Assembly (NCBI GenBank): GCA_963662175.1
Contig: OY759218.1
Span: forward strand, 18,070,480-18,134,479
Source of the DNA: Aradus depressus
Lineage: Eukaryota; Arthropoda; Insecta; Hemiptera; Aradidae
Direction: 5' to 3'
DNA length: 64,000 nt
The notes beneath the pieces were generated by a model. It searched no databases and was not told the DNA's origin. It worked only from the letters and a program-made list of their open reading frames with translations. Positions 31,826 through 42,573 of this stretch are shown here, piece after piece. The translations under genes were made by a program, and so were the position numbers. The stretch's first letter is position 1. Each line of letters opens with the position of its first letter.

Positions 31826-32107
31826 TATGTATATCTTTCAAAACATATTTTATCGAGACAGGCCTACAGCCATTGTTCAAGTTGAACTGAAATTCAAATG
31901 AATTGAATTGTTGATCCGGACACGAATGGTTTGGAATAGAACCATTACGGAAACAATTGGTCATTCAGTATACAATTAGGAGAGACTCAGGGACGGAGAG
32001 GTACATATCAAACGCAGGATATTTCAAAACTTGTGTGACCTGTTCAAGCAAAATCAGTGTACTTGAAATTATTAATTTGGTAGGTACACAAAATTAAAAA
32101 AAGTAAT

Positions 32108-32640
32108 GTGGAATCACCGGCAGTGAACTTCCCACATTAATGAATTAAGTTAAGCTCTGCCTCTGAATTCAAATTAACGATTTCATTGAAAATTAATAGG
32201 TGTCTTACTCAGAGACTTTTGTGTTGATATATTCATTACATTGACAGTTTTTAGGATTTTGAGTTCCGCCCCCCCCCCCCCCCCCCCCCCCTTCTGATCC
32301 CCCAATTCAATTGTCAGAATTCATAGGAATCGTCCTTATTGCGTTTTGGATCCGTATATATAATTTCATGTTGATACATTCATTACTTTGGCAGTTTTTG
32401 AATTTTTTTGGATTAAGTCTCCCTCCCAATTCTCCCCTTCCCTTTGGCTGAAAATTAATGTGTCGCCCTTATGGGGTTCTGAATACACATATAAAATTTC
32501 GTGTCGATATATTCATTCTATCGGATGTTAACAGGTTCCCAGACATACACATAGGATATTTGTTTTCATTTTTTGGAATCTGGGGGTCGGAATACATGAA
32601 ATTCCGGTGTAAACTCAATTATATATATATATTAATTCAA
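32108..32640 (-). repeat. Family A copy (minus), near complete
   Basis: 3' hairpin remnant 'GGAATCACCGGCAGTGAACT', units 'TATTCATTACATTGACAGTT' and 'TGTTGATACATTCATTACTT', then 5' parts 'TTCGTGTCGATATATTCATT' and 'GAAATTCCGGTGTAAACTCA'. A 23-C run at 32269-32291 replaces the C-rich box. Confidence 0.78.
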
Positions 32641-32664
32641 AATCACATCAGACATTCTTTAAGC

Positions 32665-33285
32665 AGGCCCTACACTATCAATCCGCTTGATCAAAACAGC
32701 GCGTCCAACTGATTGACACGCGCTTCAAGCAGCCTTGGGGCGCATCAAGCATCCCATCAATTTTTACATCAACACTCATTTGTAGCGGAGTTTTCGACTA
32801 GTGAACTGCTCCTCCTGGACTGTAGTGAATCGGTGTTGTGTAGATACCATGGTTTAGAATCAGGATTTGGGGTCTCATCTTGACACTTGTTGCTCTAAAG
32901 CGGAAAAAAAATATCCAGAGGACGTTGGTCGAAGAAGTGGTATAAATTGAGGAACCGCTTCACTCACGAAAATTTACTGACAGTTCTGCGTGAAACTGAG
33001 CCGGAAGATTTTAAAAACTTTATCAGAATGGACCAAGAGAGTTTTGATCATTTATTGGAGTTGGTACTGCCCAAAATCTCTCCATCGTTGGTGTCAAGCA
33101 GGTGACTGACGCAATTCTTGATCAAAAATTGCTCTAGACTATCAAGCGCTCCGCCCGGCCGCTTGAGTCATCCAAACTTTCCATCAATCACCGTCAAGGC
33201 TTGAATCAAGGGTCAAACGGGTTCCTAGATTATCAATCACGCTTGACGCGCTGTTTTGACCAAGCGGATTGATAGTGTAGGGCCT
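32665..33285. mobile_element. PIF/Harbinger-like remnant with ~40-bp TIRs
   Basis: Ends AGGCCCTACACTATCAATCC... and ...GGATTGATAGTGTAGGGCCT are inverted over about 40 bp ('GCTTGATCAAAACAGCGCG' versus 'CGCGCTGTTTTGACCAAGC'). It carries a transposase fragment, so it is a deletion derivative. Target duplication is not clear. Confidence 0.75.
32899..33105 (+). pseudogene. Harbinger transposase N-terminal fragment
   Basis: A 69-codon frame reads 'GRWSKKWYKLRNRFTHENLL', then LTVLRETEPEDFKNFIRMDQ and 'SFDHLLELVLPKI', and stops. The pattern W.k.W...R......LL.eLr.eD...f.nflRM....F..LL.lv.p.I is the N-terminal region of PIF/Harbinger nucleases. The DDE catalytic half is absent. Confidence 0.7.
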
Positions 33286-33815
33286 ACTTTAAAGTTTTTG
33301 TGCTAAGCCCCCCCCACCCCCCGATCCCCCCTTTTTTTTAACCGACTTGGCAGAAAAGTAATACGTGTTATGGGTTCCTGGACAAACATATACAATTTCG
33401 TGTCGAAACATTAATCCTATAGGGAGTTATATTGTTCACACAAACATGGAGAGACACACTCACAGCCAAAAAGTAGCGTTCTTATGGGGTTTCGAATTGA
33501 CATATGAAATTTTGACGATACATTCATTACAACGGACAGTAATTAAACTATTTGTGTTAAGCCTCCCCCATAATCCTTCTTCCCTCTGGCCGATTTGACT
33601 GTAAATCGATAGTTGTTGTCCTTGTGGGGTTCTGAATACAAATATAGAATAGAGTTATCCGAGTTCAAAGATACACACAGACAGGAAACTGTTTTTCATT
33701 TCTTGGTATTAGAATGGTTGGAAATCATGAAATTCTGTTGAAAACTCAACATCGAATTCCTGACCGATTACATAATTTCCCCTATACTTCGTATAGATAA
33801 GCCCCCAAAAAAATG
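33286..33815 (-). repeat. Family A copy (minus), 5' two-thirds
   Basis: 'TTTGTGCTAAGCCCCCCCCA', 'TTTCGTGTCGAAACATTAAT', and a second unit 'TTGACGATACATTCATTACA'. The 5' end is 'GAAAACTCAACATCGAATTC' and 'TTTCCCCTATACTTCGTATA'. Confidence 0.75.
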
Positions 33816-33864
33816 TCTTTCTCTCTCTTGCCTGGAGGGACCAAATTTACTTGATTTTTCCTGC

Positions 33865-34011
33865 TGTTGAGGATACTATTTTCGTATACATATAGAGAGA
33901 GAGAAGACTGTCTTACTGTAATAACCTGGTTCATTGTTCCATTCAGATTAAATATGTTAAACGTTGCTGGCTTGTTTTATTGACCTTTGTATCGTATATT
34001 ACAATTAAACA
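33865..34011 (+). repeat. Candidate copia 5' LTR
   Basis: Starts TGTTGAGGATAC and ends TTAAACA (TG...CA), 147 bp, immediately upstream of a primer-binding site. No second copy is available to confirm the boundaries. Confidence 0.5.
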
Positions 34012-34016
34012 TAATA

Positions 34017-34032
34017 TGGTATCAGAGCGTGG
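34017..34032 (+). promoter_or_regulatory. Primer-binding site (initiator-Met tRNA type)
   Basis: TGGTATCAGAGCGTGG, five bases after the LTR end. TGGTATCAGAGC is the classic copia-type complement to the 3' end of initiator methionine tRNA. Confidence 0.7.
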
Positions 34033-34106
34033 TTTATGTTTAGAAAAGTAATTAATGAATGATTACGGTGAAATGACGGATACATTGTTTACTCCCATTG
34101 AAAAAC

Positions 34107-35050
34107 TGGCCATGTACGGCCAGAGCGCAGAGAATAAAAATTAATCCCATTTTTATACGTCGAGAGCGCGAAGCCTCTATACGGCGAGAGCGCAATGGTT
34201 TTAATTAAGTTTTTAATTTGTTTTGAAGTTGCCCGTCTCACCCGCCACAAAGGCCGCCACTGCAAAGGCCTACTGATTACTCGGCCATCTCAATTTCCAT
34301 TGTTGTAAGCTGTCTAACAGCGATAATCATTCATCTAGGTACTTAAATTCCTAGAACAAACATAAATATAAATGTTACAAAATTTGGGGGCGTATTTGCC
34401 GGCGTTCCGCCGGCGGGACGATATATCTGCCCCTCCCGTCGTTCCTATATTTGAAGTAGTACAGGTTCTAGCTTTAACATACAGCGGTCTTATCTCAGCT
34501 TTAACATACAGGGCTGAGGGCGCCGGTAGCTCAATGGTATGCGTGCTTGACTTCTGAGCTCAAGATCGTGGGTTCGTAGACCGACCGAGGCCCTTAGTTT
34601 ATTTTATCTGGGAGGTAAAATAAACTTAAGCACGCCGTCCTTCGGATGGGACGTTAAGCGATGGTCCCGAGCCTGTACGATGTCAGGTACTCGTTAAAGA
34701 CCCCTACCCCAGATGAATAAAAATTTAGGGTAGGCAAAATTTAGGACTCCCACAGTAGAGTCGGGCTCATGTCCACCAGAGTGACGAAAGAGCGCTCTGG
34801 TAGTAGGCGATATGACCTCGTAGTTAAAAGCCCGGGCATGAGTCATAAAACCAAACCAAAACATACAGCGGTCTTATCTTAGCTTTAACATATAGCGGTC
34901 TTATTGATAATTAAAATCAGCTTTGTGCTCTCGCCGGCCAACGGCTTTGTTTGAAGTTCTGTGATAAAGAATTAATTAATTTGCCAATTTGCGCTCTCGT
35001 CGTATAGTGACTCTCATAATAAATATCAGCTTTGCGCTCTCGCCGGCCAA
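34107..35050. mobile_element. Insertion in gag with GC-rich inverted ends
   Basis: Left end (34107-34200) has three spaced copies of a 'GGCGAGAGCGCA'-like box; right end (34916-35050) has three copies of the complement 'TGCGCTCTCGCCGGCCAAC'. This makes a long interrupted inverted repeat around an AT-mixed core. The core holds three ~27-bp repeats (AGCTTTAACATACAGCGGTC) and a SINE. Superfamily unknown; precise ends are not fixed. Confidence 0.55.
34518..34849 (+). repeat. SINE, full length, best copy in the window
   Basis: Head 'GGCGCCGGTAGCTCAATGGT' with A box, B box 'GATCGTGGGTTCGTAGACCG', an AT-rich hairpin 'TTTATCTGGGAGGTAAAATA', body 'CCTTCGGATGGGACGTTAAG', 'GATGTCAGGTACTCGTTAAA', 'GGGCTCATGTCCACCAGAGT', and tail 'GCCCGGGCATGAGTCATAAA'. 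AACATACAG lies on both sides (34506-34514, 34859-34867). Removing the SINE restores a local ~27-bp tandem repeat. Confidence 0.9.
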
Positions 35051-35720
35051 CCCCGAAAAACTCACGAAAGAGGTCAAATATGATCAGTGACGAAGACATT
35101 TTGCTTGCCAAATTTAAAAAGTGTGCAGATGCTTTGAATAATGAAGAAAAACCGCAAAAAGTGACAGAAGAAAAATGGTCTGAAATGATTGACCGTCAAA
35201 TCACTATTTTTCTGTAGCCTGTACTTTAGACTATATCATGGACTGTGATAGCCCAAAAATGTAATAGACTGATAGGATTCCTTATACATGAAAAAGTCAG
35301 AAACTAAACAATTAATTTTAGAGCAACAATTTCATAATTTAAAATTAATAGGAGACAATACAGAAATATTTTTCGAAATGTTCGAAAGAAAAATTTAATG
35401 AACTAAAAGTAGCTGACGGCGATGTCGGGCGACAACACAAACTAAGCTACCTGATTATGTGCCTACCGGCTTCGTGCCGGCATATAGTTGATATGAATGA
35501 TCTCTTACCGGAATCGGATAGAACAACTGAATTTATTCGTGAAAAATTGATCCTAAAATCTCAAATGAATGCATATTCTAAACAAGATATTAAAACTGAA
35601 GATTTTTCTTGCGCTTTCAAGGCCAACGTGAAAATTGAAAATGACAATGGAAACAAAACAAAGGGAGTCTGCAATTTTGGAGGCAGTCAAGATCGTGGAA
35701 ACTTCAGAGGGAACTACCAA

Positions 35721-36200
35721 AGACTGGTATGGAGACGTCGGCGAATTCCAGGGCGTCAACAGACTCAAAATATACAAGTAAATGAAGATTTAGATGACAT
35801 TGAAGCCTGCAGTCTGTCAACTGAGGTACATTTTAATTTAATTGAAAATAAGGCTATGTCAATAATACGGATCCTTGATTCAGGATGCACAGATCACATT
35901 GTAAATAGCCATAAATACTTTTATTCTTTTATAGAACTGAAAGAGCCATTGAAGGTCAAGGTGGGAAACGATAATTTTGTCCATGCGACAAAACGATAAC
36001 ATTTTGTGTAATTTTAATGGTAAGAAAGTGCATATTAAAAATGTTTATTATGTAAAATTTATTAATAGGAATCTGTTGTATTGTTCCACTTGGACTGATA
36101 GAGGACTTTCATGCAAAATGAATATGCAAGTGTGCATAATAAGTATGGAAATATGTATATATTATTTACTTCAAAAAAGGTTAAACGTTTATATCCAGTA
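35721..36200 (+). pseudogene. copia protease remnant
   Basis: 'IRILDSGCTDHIVNSHKYFY' carries the aspartic protease D-S-G site followed by the copia-typical H; then 'LKVKVGNDNFVHA'. After a frame change, 'NILCNFNGKKVHIKNVYYVK' and FINRNLL match the second half of the domain. Stops separate it from integrase. Confidence 0.75.
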
Positions 36201-36234
36201 GCGTGTATGTTAATAAAAAAATTTCAAAATATGT

Positions 36235-36860
36235 GTCAAATTATGTAAATTTGAAGAGTACTAAAAAGGAAATATGGCATACAATTTTGGGTCATTGTAA
36301 TTTTAGAGATTTGAGCTATACTTATGTCAAGGCATGGAATTGTTGAGGATTATTATTTAGTGTGAAAATGGTATTGAATAGTATGTTGATCAAATTATTC
36401 ATTCAGATATCAAGTTTATGGACACATAAGGTTTTAAAGGCCAAAAATATTTTGTAACGTTTATTGATTATTATTCAAGATTAGCAATAGTTTATATTAT
36501 CAAGTCAAAGTCTGTTTTAAAATGTTTCAAAGCTTATATAAATTTTGTCGAGATTCATACTGGAAACTTTATTTTGGAATTTCTCTGTGACTCAGGAACC
36601 TAATATTTGAATCACGAGTTTCAGAATTATGCCTTTCAGAAGGGTTCTAAAATTAGACCAAGTCCACCCTATTGTCATGAGTTGAATGGAGTCGCTGAGC
36701 GTTATAACCGAACGATTATGGAACGAGTTAGATGTCTTCGTTGTGAATCAGGTTTAGATAAAAAATAGCATTTTAACATCATGTTATATTGAAAATCGTT
36801 TAATGTATTGTAACACGTTTGAGAGATTAACTCCTTTTGAGATCTTTACTGGTAGAAAAT
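36235..36860 (+). pseudogene. copia GAG-pre-integrase and integrase remnant
   Basis: 'EIWHTILGHCNFRDLSYTYV' (W-H...L-G-H of the zinc-binding segment) is followed in other frames by 'IHSDIKFMDT' (first catalytic D), 'KYFVTFIDYYSRLAIVYIIK', 'FLCDSGT' (second D) and 'PPYCHELNGVAERYNRTIME' (catalytic E). 'LTPFEIFTGRK' at 36829 marks the domain end. Stops at several points. Confidence 0.8.
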
Positions 36861-37850
36861 GATATTGTTGTTTCTCGAGATGTCAGATTTATTGATGACA
36901 CAAATAATTGTATTAGAATTTTAGATAGCGATGGAGAAGATGACAAGCTAGAAGAAGAAGAAAAATCTCATAAAGTCAGATCTGAGCGACAGAGAAAAAT
37001 GCCCGATATGATGACTGTGTTGTTCGCTAATCATGCAAGTATTGATTCGCCATTAAATTTTGAAGAAGCTATGGAATCTGAAGAAAAAAAAAATGAGTTT
37101 AATCGAAAAGTCCAAAACATGGGAATTGGTTAAAATGCCTGAATATAAGAAAATACTCGATGTTAATTGGATTTTTAAAAGAAAATCAAATGGCATATAT
37201 CGTGGAAGACTGTGGTTCGTGGATTTCATCAAACTGATTTCATTGAAGAAATCTATGCACCAGTTACAAAAATGGGAACTAAGGACAGTTTTGTCGGTTA
37301 GTGTTCAGAGAGAGTACTATGTTCACCAAATGGATGTGACGACAGCTTTTATCAATAGTGAAATCAAGTCTGAAGTTTATGTAAAGCAGCCTGATGAATT
37401 CAAAAAAAGGGATGAAAGAGTTTTATGTATGCAAAAGTCGTTGTATGAGTTAAAAGAGGCGCCTACAAACTGATATGAACGTTTTGATAGTTTTATTAGC
37501 TCATTAAAATTTTGTCGAAGTTCAGTGGACAATTGTTTGTACATTCGAGATGATAATGTCATGTGTGTACTGTTTGTTGATGATCTTCTGTTATGTTCTC
37601 AAGAAGCTGAAAGATCAATTGAAAAGTCGTTTTGAAATGAAGGATTTTGGAAAATTTACTATTTAGCTATTCATATAAAATATGAAAGCGAGGTGATTGA
37701 ATAATCTCAAGAACGATACATTGAGAAATAGTCCAAGGAACATGGAGTTTGGGATTCAAATATTAAGTGCAATGGAAGTGCAGTGGAAAGCAATCTGAAA
37801 ATTGAAAAGAACGATAATACATCCTACAGATTGTTAATATAATTAAAGTA
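36861..37850 (+). pseudogene. copia reverse transcriptase remnant
   Basis: After the linker 'DIVVSRDVRFID', RT starts near 37040 ('LNFEEAMESEEKKNEFNRK', 'WIFKRKSNGIYRG'). It continues with 'QMDVTTAFINSEIKSEVYVK', 'QPDEF', 'CMQKSLYELKEAP' and the active site 'VLFVDDLLLCSQEA' (F-V-D-D) near 37570. Last recognisable residues are 'NDNTSYRLL' near 37840. RNase H is missing. Confidence 0.8.
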
Positions 37851-38869
37851 ATAATTAGTTTCAAAAAAAAATTTTAATTTATTTTAATTAAACGAAACAT
37901 GAACCAATAACTCTAACTACCAAAAATATAGGTCCTGCGATCTTAGAGAAATTGAAAAGCTAAATGGCATTGTACGAAGGTAAAAAGTACCTAAATATCT
38001 ATTTAAGGTACTGACTGACCTAGGTGTAGGTAAAGGAACATTCTTCTCAAAGTACCTAAACATATATTTAGGTACACTCCTAGTATCTACTTGTACACTG
38101 CCTGCATATATTTTATTTACATGCTAATATATTAGCTTATATAAACTGTCATATTGAAAAACACTGCTAGCCCAAATAGGTCTCCACAATAATAATAGAA
38201 ATTTTAGGATAATACTTGGAGGGTTCAGATATTGGCTTGGTCCTGAAAGTGCCTGCAGGCTCTGTACCTTAGACGAAAACGACGACTTTTTGATCCATTC
38301 GAGTATCCCCAAGCAAACATTTCTCCATAAATATCAAACAAATAGATCAAACAGCGACTCAGGATCAATTTTGGAATTGTTTTGATAATATAGATGTTAA
38401 AAAGATCGACAATTTATTTTTATTTTCCATTATAGGTTTAGAAATGAAGACTATTTCAATTTAATTTATTGCCTTTAAGATATGATATACTATTTTTTTT
38501 CAAGTTTTTATTTTTGTGTTTTGGCTACTACAATTTTTCGTTTTCAAAGATCATATTTTGCTTTACTTACATAATTTTGAATTGTTTTCGTTTTCTAATT
38601 GCTTGTACTATTTCTTTCTGTTTCTATTGAAGAGCATGTCCATATTTATTTATTTTAATATTATTTGCATATTTTTATTAGTTCTTATGTTACGTATTTG
38701 TTATTATTATTTTTTTTTTTTATTTTATTTTCTAAAACTATAAGAATATGTATTTTGTAAAAAAACAAACAATCATTATCATAAAGCTTGTATTCTTTAG
38801 TGCAATAAAAAGTTTATCTATTTATCTTATCTATATTATCTTATACATTTTTCTTACATATTTGACTTA
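37851..38869. other. No recognised feature
   Basis: AT-rich. Short repeats of 'AAGTACCTAAATATATATTT'-like sequence near 37985-38090. A small less AT-rich part at 38180-38310 was not identified. Confidence 0.4.
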
Positions 38870-39040
38870 CGTGTAAACTGGGGGATGGAGGATGTCCATG
38901 TAGTAGGGAGGATGCCCAGCCAGACAGAACGATACACAGAACTGCCAGCTCCAGGCAGTACTGAGTGGTACCTTCTCCCCCACCCCCTCACTTTGGCCAC
39001 CCCTCCAACCCTGGCGCCCTCTCCTGTTGGGCCTCTAAAT
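38870..39040. other. GC-richer island of unknown nature
   Basis: About 170 bp clearly richer in GC than its surroundings ('CCTTCTCCCCCACCCCCTCA', 'CCCTGGCGCCCTCTCCTGTT'). Both strands have ~60-codon open frames without a known domain. No convincing splice pair was seen. An exon of an unrecognised gene or a repeat tail are both possible. Confidence 0.25.
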
Positions 39041-39289
39041 ATCATTAAATGTTCTTTTATTATTTTTTTTTAACCAACATTTTTTTCATTTATGCTAGAT
39101 TAAGATTAATAAATAAAATTAAAATATTATTCTTCTGACCCTAGATCAGACACTAATGTTTTATATTTTTTAGCATTATATTGGTTCTTCTATCTGTTTT
39201 TGGGGGTTTCGTAGGCAACAGCCTAACTTCGGAAAAAAGCGTTACGTTAAAAAAGAAAAAGTTATTTTTTGAAAAATACTTGTCATATC

Positions 39290-39355
39290 GCTAGTGGCTT
39301 ACTGGTAGAGAGGTGGAGGTTGGCAGTTCGAATCCTGTCCTAGAATCTTCAGATA
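39290..39355 (+). repeat. tRNA-like SINE head
   Basis: 'TAGTGGCTTACTGGTAGAG' and B box 'CAGTTCGAATCCTGTCC' followed by a T-run. It resembles a Pol III promoter rather than a full tRNA; similar in B-box part to 21395-21480. 39356-39548 is unassigned. Confidence 0.4.
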
Positions 39356-39548
39356 ATTTCTTTTTTTTTTTACCTGTGAACATCTTGCCGCGATTTCTGG
39401 CTTTGGTCAAATGTGGCGTATTGAATTTGTTTGTATTTTCTAGATTTGTTGGATTTAGCTAGCGAAATCTGGTTGATGACATTTTTTTTTATCTTTGAGC
39501 ACCTCGAGGAAAACCTAATCATATAACATTGTATTTTTTAGAGTTTTT

Positions 39549-40135
39549 ACTTCCCCAGCTTATACGAAGAATAGGGGACGTTATGTAATCGGTCGAAAAT
39601 ATTATGCGGAGTTTTCAAAGGAATTTCATGTTTTCTCACCTCTAGATTCCAAATATGAGAAAAACGAATTCTGTCTGTGTGTCTGAATGTATCGGCACGA
39701 AATTTTATTTATGAATCCATAACTCTATAACGACGATACGTATTGTTTTTCAATCAAATCGAACGAAGAAAAAGGGGATATTAGGGGGGAGACTTAACAT
39801 AAAAACTCTAATATTTGCCTATAGAATGAATGAATCGACACAAAATTTCATATGTGAATTCAAAACCCCATCATTGACACTTATCAATTTTTCTTGGAAT
39901 CGGCAAAAGAAAACAGGGAATCAGAGGGGGCTCAACTCAAATACCCTAATAACTGCCGATGTAATGAATTTATCGACATGATATTAAGTACATGGATCTT
40001 GGAGCCCCTATGTAGGTCAACTGTTGAGTATTAACGCAAACGGTCGACTGATTTTGGAGAGGGAGCGAAAATTTAATTGATTAATTCGTTCTGGGGAAAT
40101 ACATTGCCGATGATTCACCGACAATTTTTTTTTTT
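39549..40135 (+). repeat. Family A, full-length reference copy (587 bp)
   Basis: 5' box 'ACTTCCCCAGCTTATACGAA' at 39549, then 'GGGGACGTTATGTAATCGGT' and 'TTCTGTCTGTGTGTCTGAAT'. Internal units follow with 'TGTATCGGCACGAAATTTTA', 'GAATGAATCGACACAAAATT' and 'GAATTTATCGACATGATATT'. 3' end is 'TTCGTTCTGGGGAAATACAT', 'GCCGATGATTCACCGACAAT' and a T-run. Shows all modules in order. 40136-40699 holds nothing recognised. Confidence 0.88.
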
Positions 40136-40699
40136 AATATCTCATTAGCAATTGGTATACGTTTGAATGATCTTATCGAAATCGAAGAGCATAAAATTCT
40201 TTACAAAACAACTTCTATTATTTTCTTTGAGACAGCAAATGCAGCAAAGAAATAGATAAATAAATAAATTTCATAAATAATCAGAAAATAAAGTATATAG
40301 GATTACAATATAAAAATATAAAGAAAAAAAAGTTCTAAACCACCCATGATGAAAAATTGTAAAGCAGGAAAAAATCCACAACTACATCCTAAACTCCAAG
40401 ATTGCATTAGTTTACGTAATGATAAAGGGGAAGCCTCGTCCATATCTCACGACTTCCTCTGGCAGAAACCCAAAAAATGCTCATCTGAAAAAAAATTTTA
40501 GTTCCTTCTAAGTTTTAACTCAAAAGTCGCATGTTTTGCGTATAATAACAAAAGACAAAAAGTAATTTGTTTCAGAAACTTGAATCTCTCAAGCCGTTCT
40601 CAATATCTTATGATGCATGAGCAATACAAAATTGAACTTAGGCTCATCGAATAGGAAATTTCATGATCTACAATTTACTTGTCTTTACTTTTATTTCTT

Positions 40700-41224
40700 A
40701 CTAGCAGTAATACCCGGCGTTGCCCGGGGAACTTTGACTTTTCTCCCAATATCTCCTATAAGGCTATTCAGTTCCTCGACAGTACATTCATGATGTTATA
40801 ATTTTCAATTATTCATACGGAATAAGGCTTATAGTCCTTCAACTGTAGTAACGCTAGTTGGAGCTAAAACTAATTTATTCAAAAAGATTTCTCATTAATC
40901 GTTGCAATAGTTTTCGAGTTACAAAGAGTGCGTGAGTGGATGCTGGGATGGACCAGGGGTTGATTAAAAAATAGACCTTAACCTTCCGGTAGATAAAACT
41001 TATCTATTCAAAAAGATTCCTCATTAATCATTGCAGTGGTTTTTGAGTTACAAAGATTGCGTGGGTGGATGCTGGGATGGACCAGATATTGAGGTACTAA
41101 TACGCCTATAACCTTCCACAGACGATGACGAACAAATTAAAAAAAAAAAATTAATCAAATCCATCAAGCCGTTCGTGAGTTATAGCGGTACAACGCACAG
41201 ACATTTTCAGCTTTATATATATGA
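40700..41224 (-). repeat. Dispersed repeat C ('CCCGGCGTTGCCCGGG' type)
   Basis: One end 'ACTAGCAGTAATACCCGGCG' and 'TTGCCCGGGGAACTTTGAC', the other '...GACATTTTCAGCTTTATATA'. This pair of end motifs is widespread in insect genomes. Two internal copies of a ~80-bp unit ('GAGTTACAAAGAGTGCGTGA', 'GTGGATGCTGGGATGGACCA') lie at about 40880-40960 and 41000-41083. 41225-41635 is unassigned. Confidence 0.6.
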
Positions 41225-41636
41225 TTTTGCTAAGAAAGTCGAAAAAATTCTAAAAAAAGTAAAGGTTTCTCCTGTTTTGATCTCTGAATCATCGTCAATA
41301 TATTGAACCATCATTCATGGAGTCAGGGGGTGGAAAACAGGGAATTCTGGTGAGCAACAAAATTTAAGAATATATATGTAGTTTCCGGAGTGAAGGAAAT
41401 TGGAAAAAAAACTTTTCATTCCGAGTAAAGCCAAAAAAATGTAAACAGCTTTTATTACTCTTAGCTAATATTTTTGAAAAACTAGACACTTTTTGGCTTC
41501 TTTACAGGTTTTGTTCGTTACGTAATTTTTTAAAGACTAATCTTGTCAAAAGAAGAAAAAAAAGTTAACGAAGAGAAGCGATTAAAGAGACTGGAACACT
41601 TAATATAATAATAATAAATTTTGTTTATAGATTTTA

Positions 41637-42573
41637 ACTTACCCAACTATACAAAGTATGAAAAAAACAATATTGAATATGAAAAAAAAAGTCTGTCTGT
41701 CTGCGTGTGTATGAGTCTGTGTTTGGTTGTGCATGTGTGTGTAACTGTGAACATGATAACACCAGATAAAATGAATATATCATCACTAAATTTTATATGT
41801 GAATCCAGAATCCTCTAACGACGACACATCTATTTTCAGCAAAATCGGCCAAAGGGAAGGGGGAGTGGCTTAACACAAAAACTCTAATAACTACTGTTGT
41901 AGAAAATGTATCGAAACGAATTTCCATATGTGAATTCTAAACTCTATAAGTTCTTAGGTTTTAGCGGAATCAGCAGAAGGGAGGGGGGACTCAACTCAAA
42001 AACCCCAATAACTGCCGATGTAATGAATGTATCGACAAGAAATTTCATATTTGAAGTCAAAACTCAATGAGGACACCTGTGAAATTTCAGCGATATTGGA
42101 CGAAGGGAAGGGGGGATGATCAAAGGGGTGGCTCAACTCAAAAACCCCAATAACTGCCGATGTAATGAATGTATCGACAAGAAATTTCATATTTGAAGTC
42201 AAAACTCAATGAGGACACCTGTGAATTTTCAGCGATATCGGACGAAGGGAAGGGGGGATGATCAAAGGGGTGGCTCAACTCAAAAACCCCAATAACTGCC
42301 GATGTAATGAATGTATCGACAAGAAATTTCATATTTGAAGTCAAAACTCAATGAGGACACCTGTGAAATTTCAGCGATATCGGCAGAAGGGAAGGGGATT
42401 CAAAGAAAGGGGCCTCGATTCAAATACTCTAATAACTGCCGATGTAATGAGCCACTATATAATTCAAATATTGAGTTTTAGCCCAAACGGTCGATTGGAG
42501 TTGTAGGGAGAGCGAAAACGTAATATATTAATCCGTGCTAGGGAAATACATAACCGTTGATTCACCGACACCA
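41637..42573 (+). repeat. Family A, long copy with a 142-bp internal array
   Basis: 5' end 'ACTTACCCAACTATACAAAG', 3' end 'CGTGCTAGGGAAATACATAA' and 'CCGTTGATTCACCGACA'. Units starting 'AACTGCCGATGTAATGAATG' lie at 42010, 42152 and 42294 (exactly 142 bp apart) and 42434. The first three are almost identical, while earlier units are diverged, so the array arose inside this copy. The duplicated 68-aa minus-strand frames are the same array read backwards. Confidence 0.9.

Larger units (their letters stand above)
34055..35720 (+). pseudogene. copia gag remnant, split by an insertion
   Basis: ATG at 34055 opens 'MNDYGEMTDTLFTPIEKLAM', which is lost at 34107. Gag-like coding resumes after 35040 with 'EDILLAKFKKCADALNNEEK', then (other frame, 35300-35560) 'LKLIGDNTEIFFEMFERKFN', ELKVADGD and 'LSYLIMCLPASCRHIVDM'. 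The run LNL......F...FE.....L...G......LL..LP fits copia Gag. A CCHC knuckle is expected near 35670, but only 'GVCNFGGSQDRGNFRG' is seen, with most cysteines missing. Confidence 0.7.
33865..37850 (+). mobile_element. Decayed Ty1/copia retrotransposon
   Basis: Order along the plus strand: a 5' LTR candidate (33865-34011), primer-binding site (34017), gag, protease, integrase and reverse transcriptase, the copia order (integrase before RT). Many stops and frame changes are present. Homology stops in the RT C-terminal part near 37850; no RNase H or 3' LTR was found. An insert at about 34107-35050 splits gag. Confidence 0.85.

Noticed and set aside
41996..42344. Two near-identical 68-codon frames on the minus strand
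   Set aside because: They are the 142-bp family A units read backwards, not duplicated genes.
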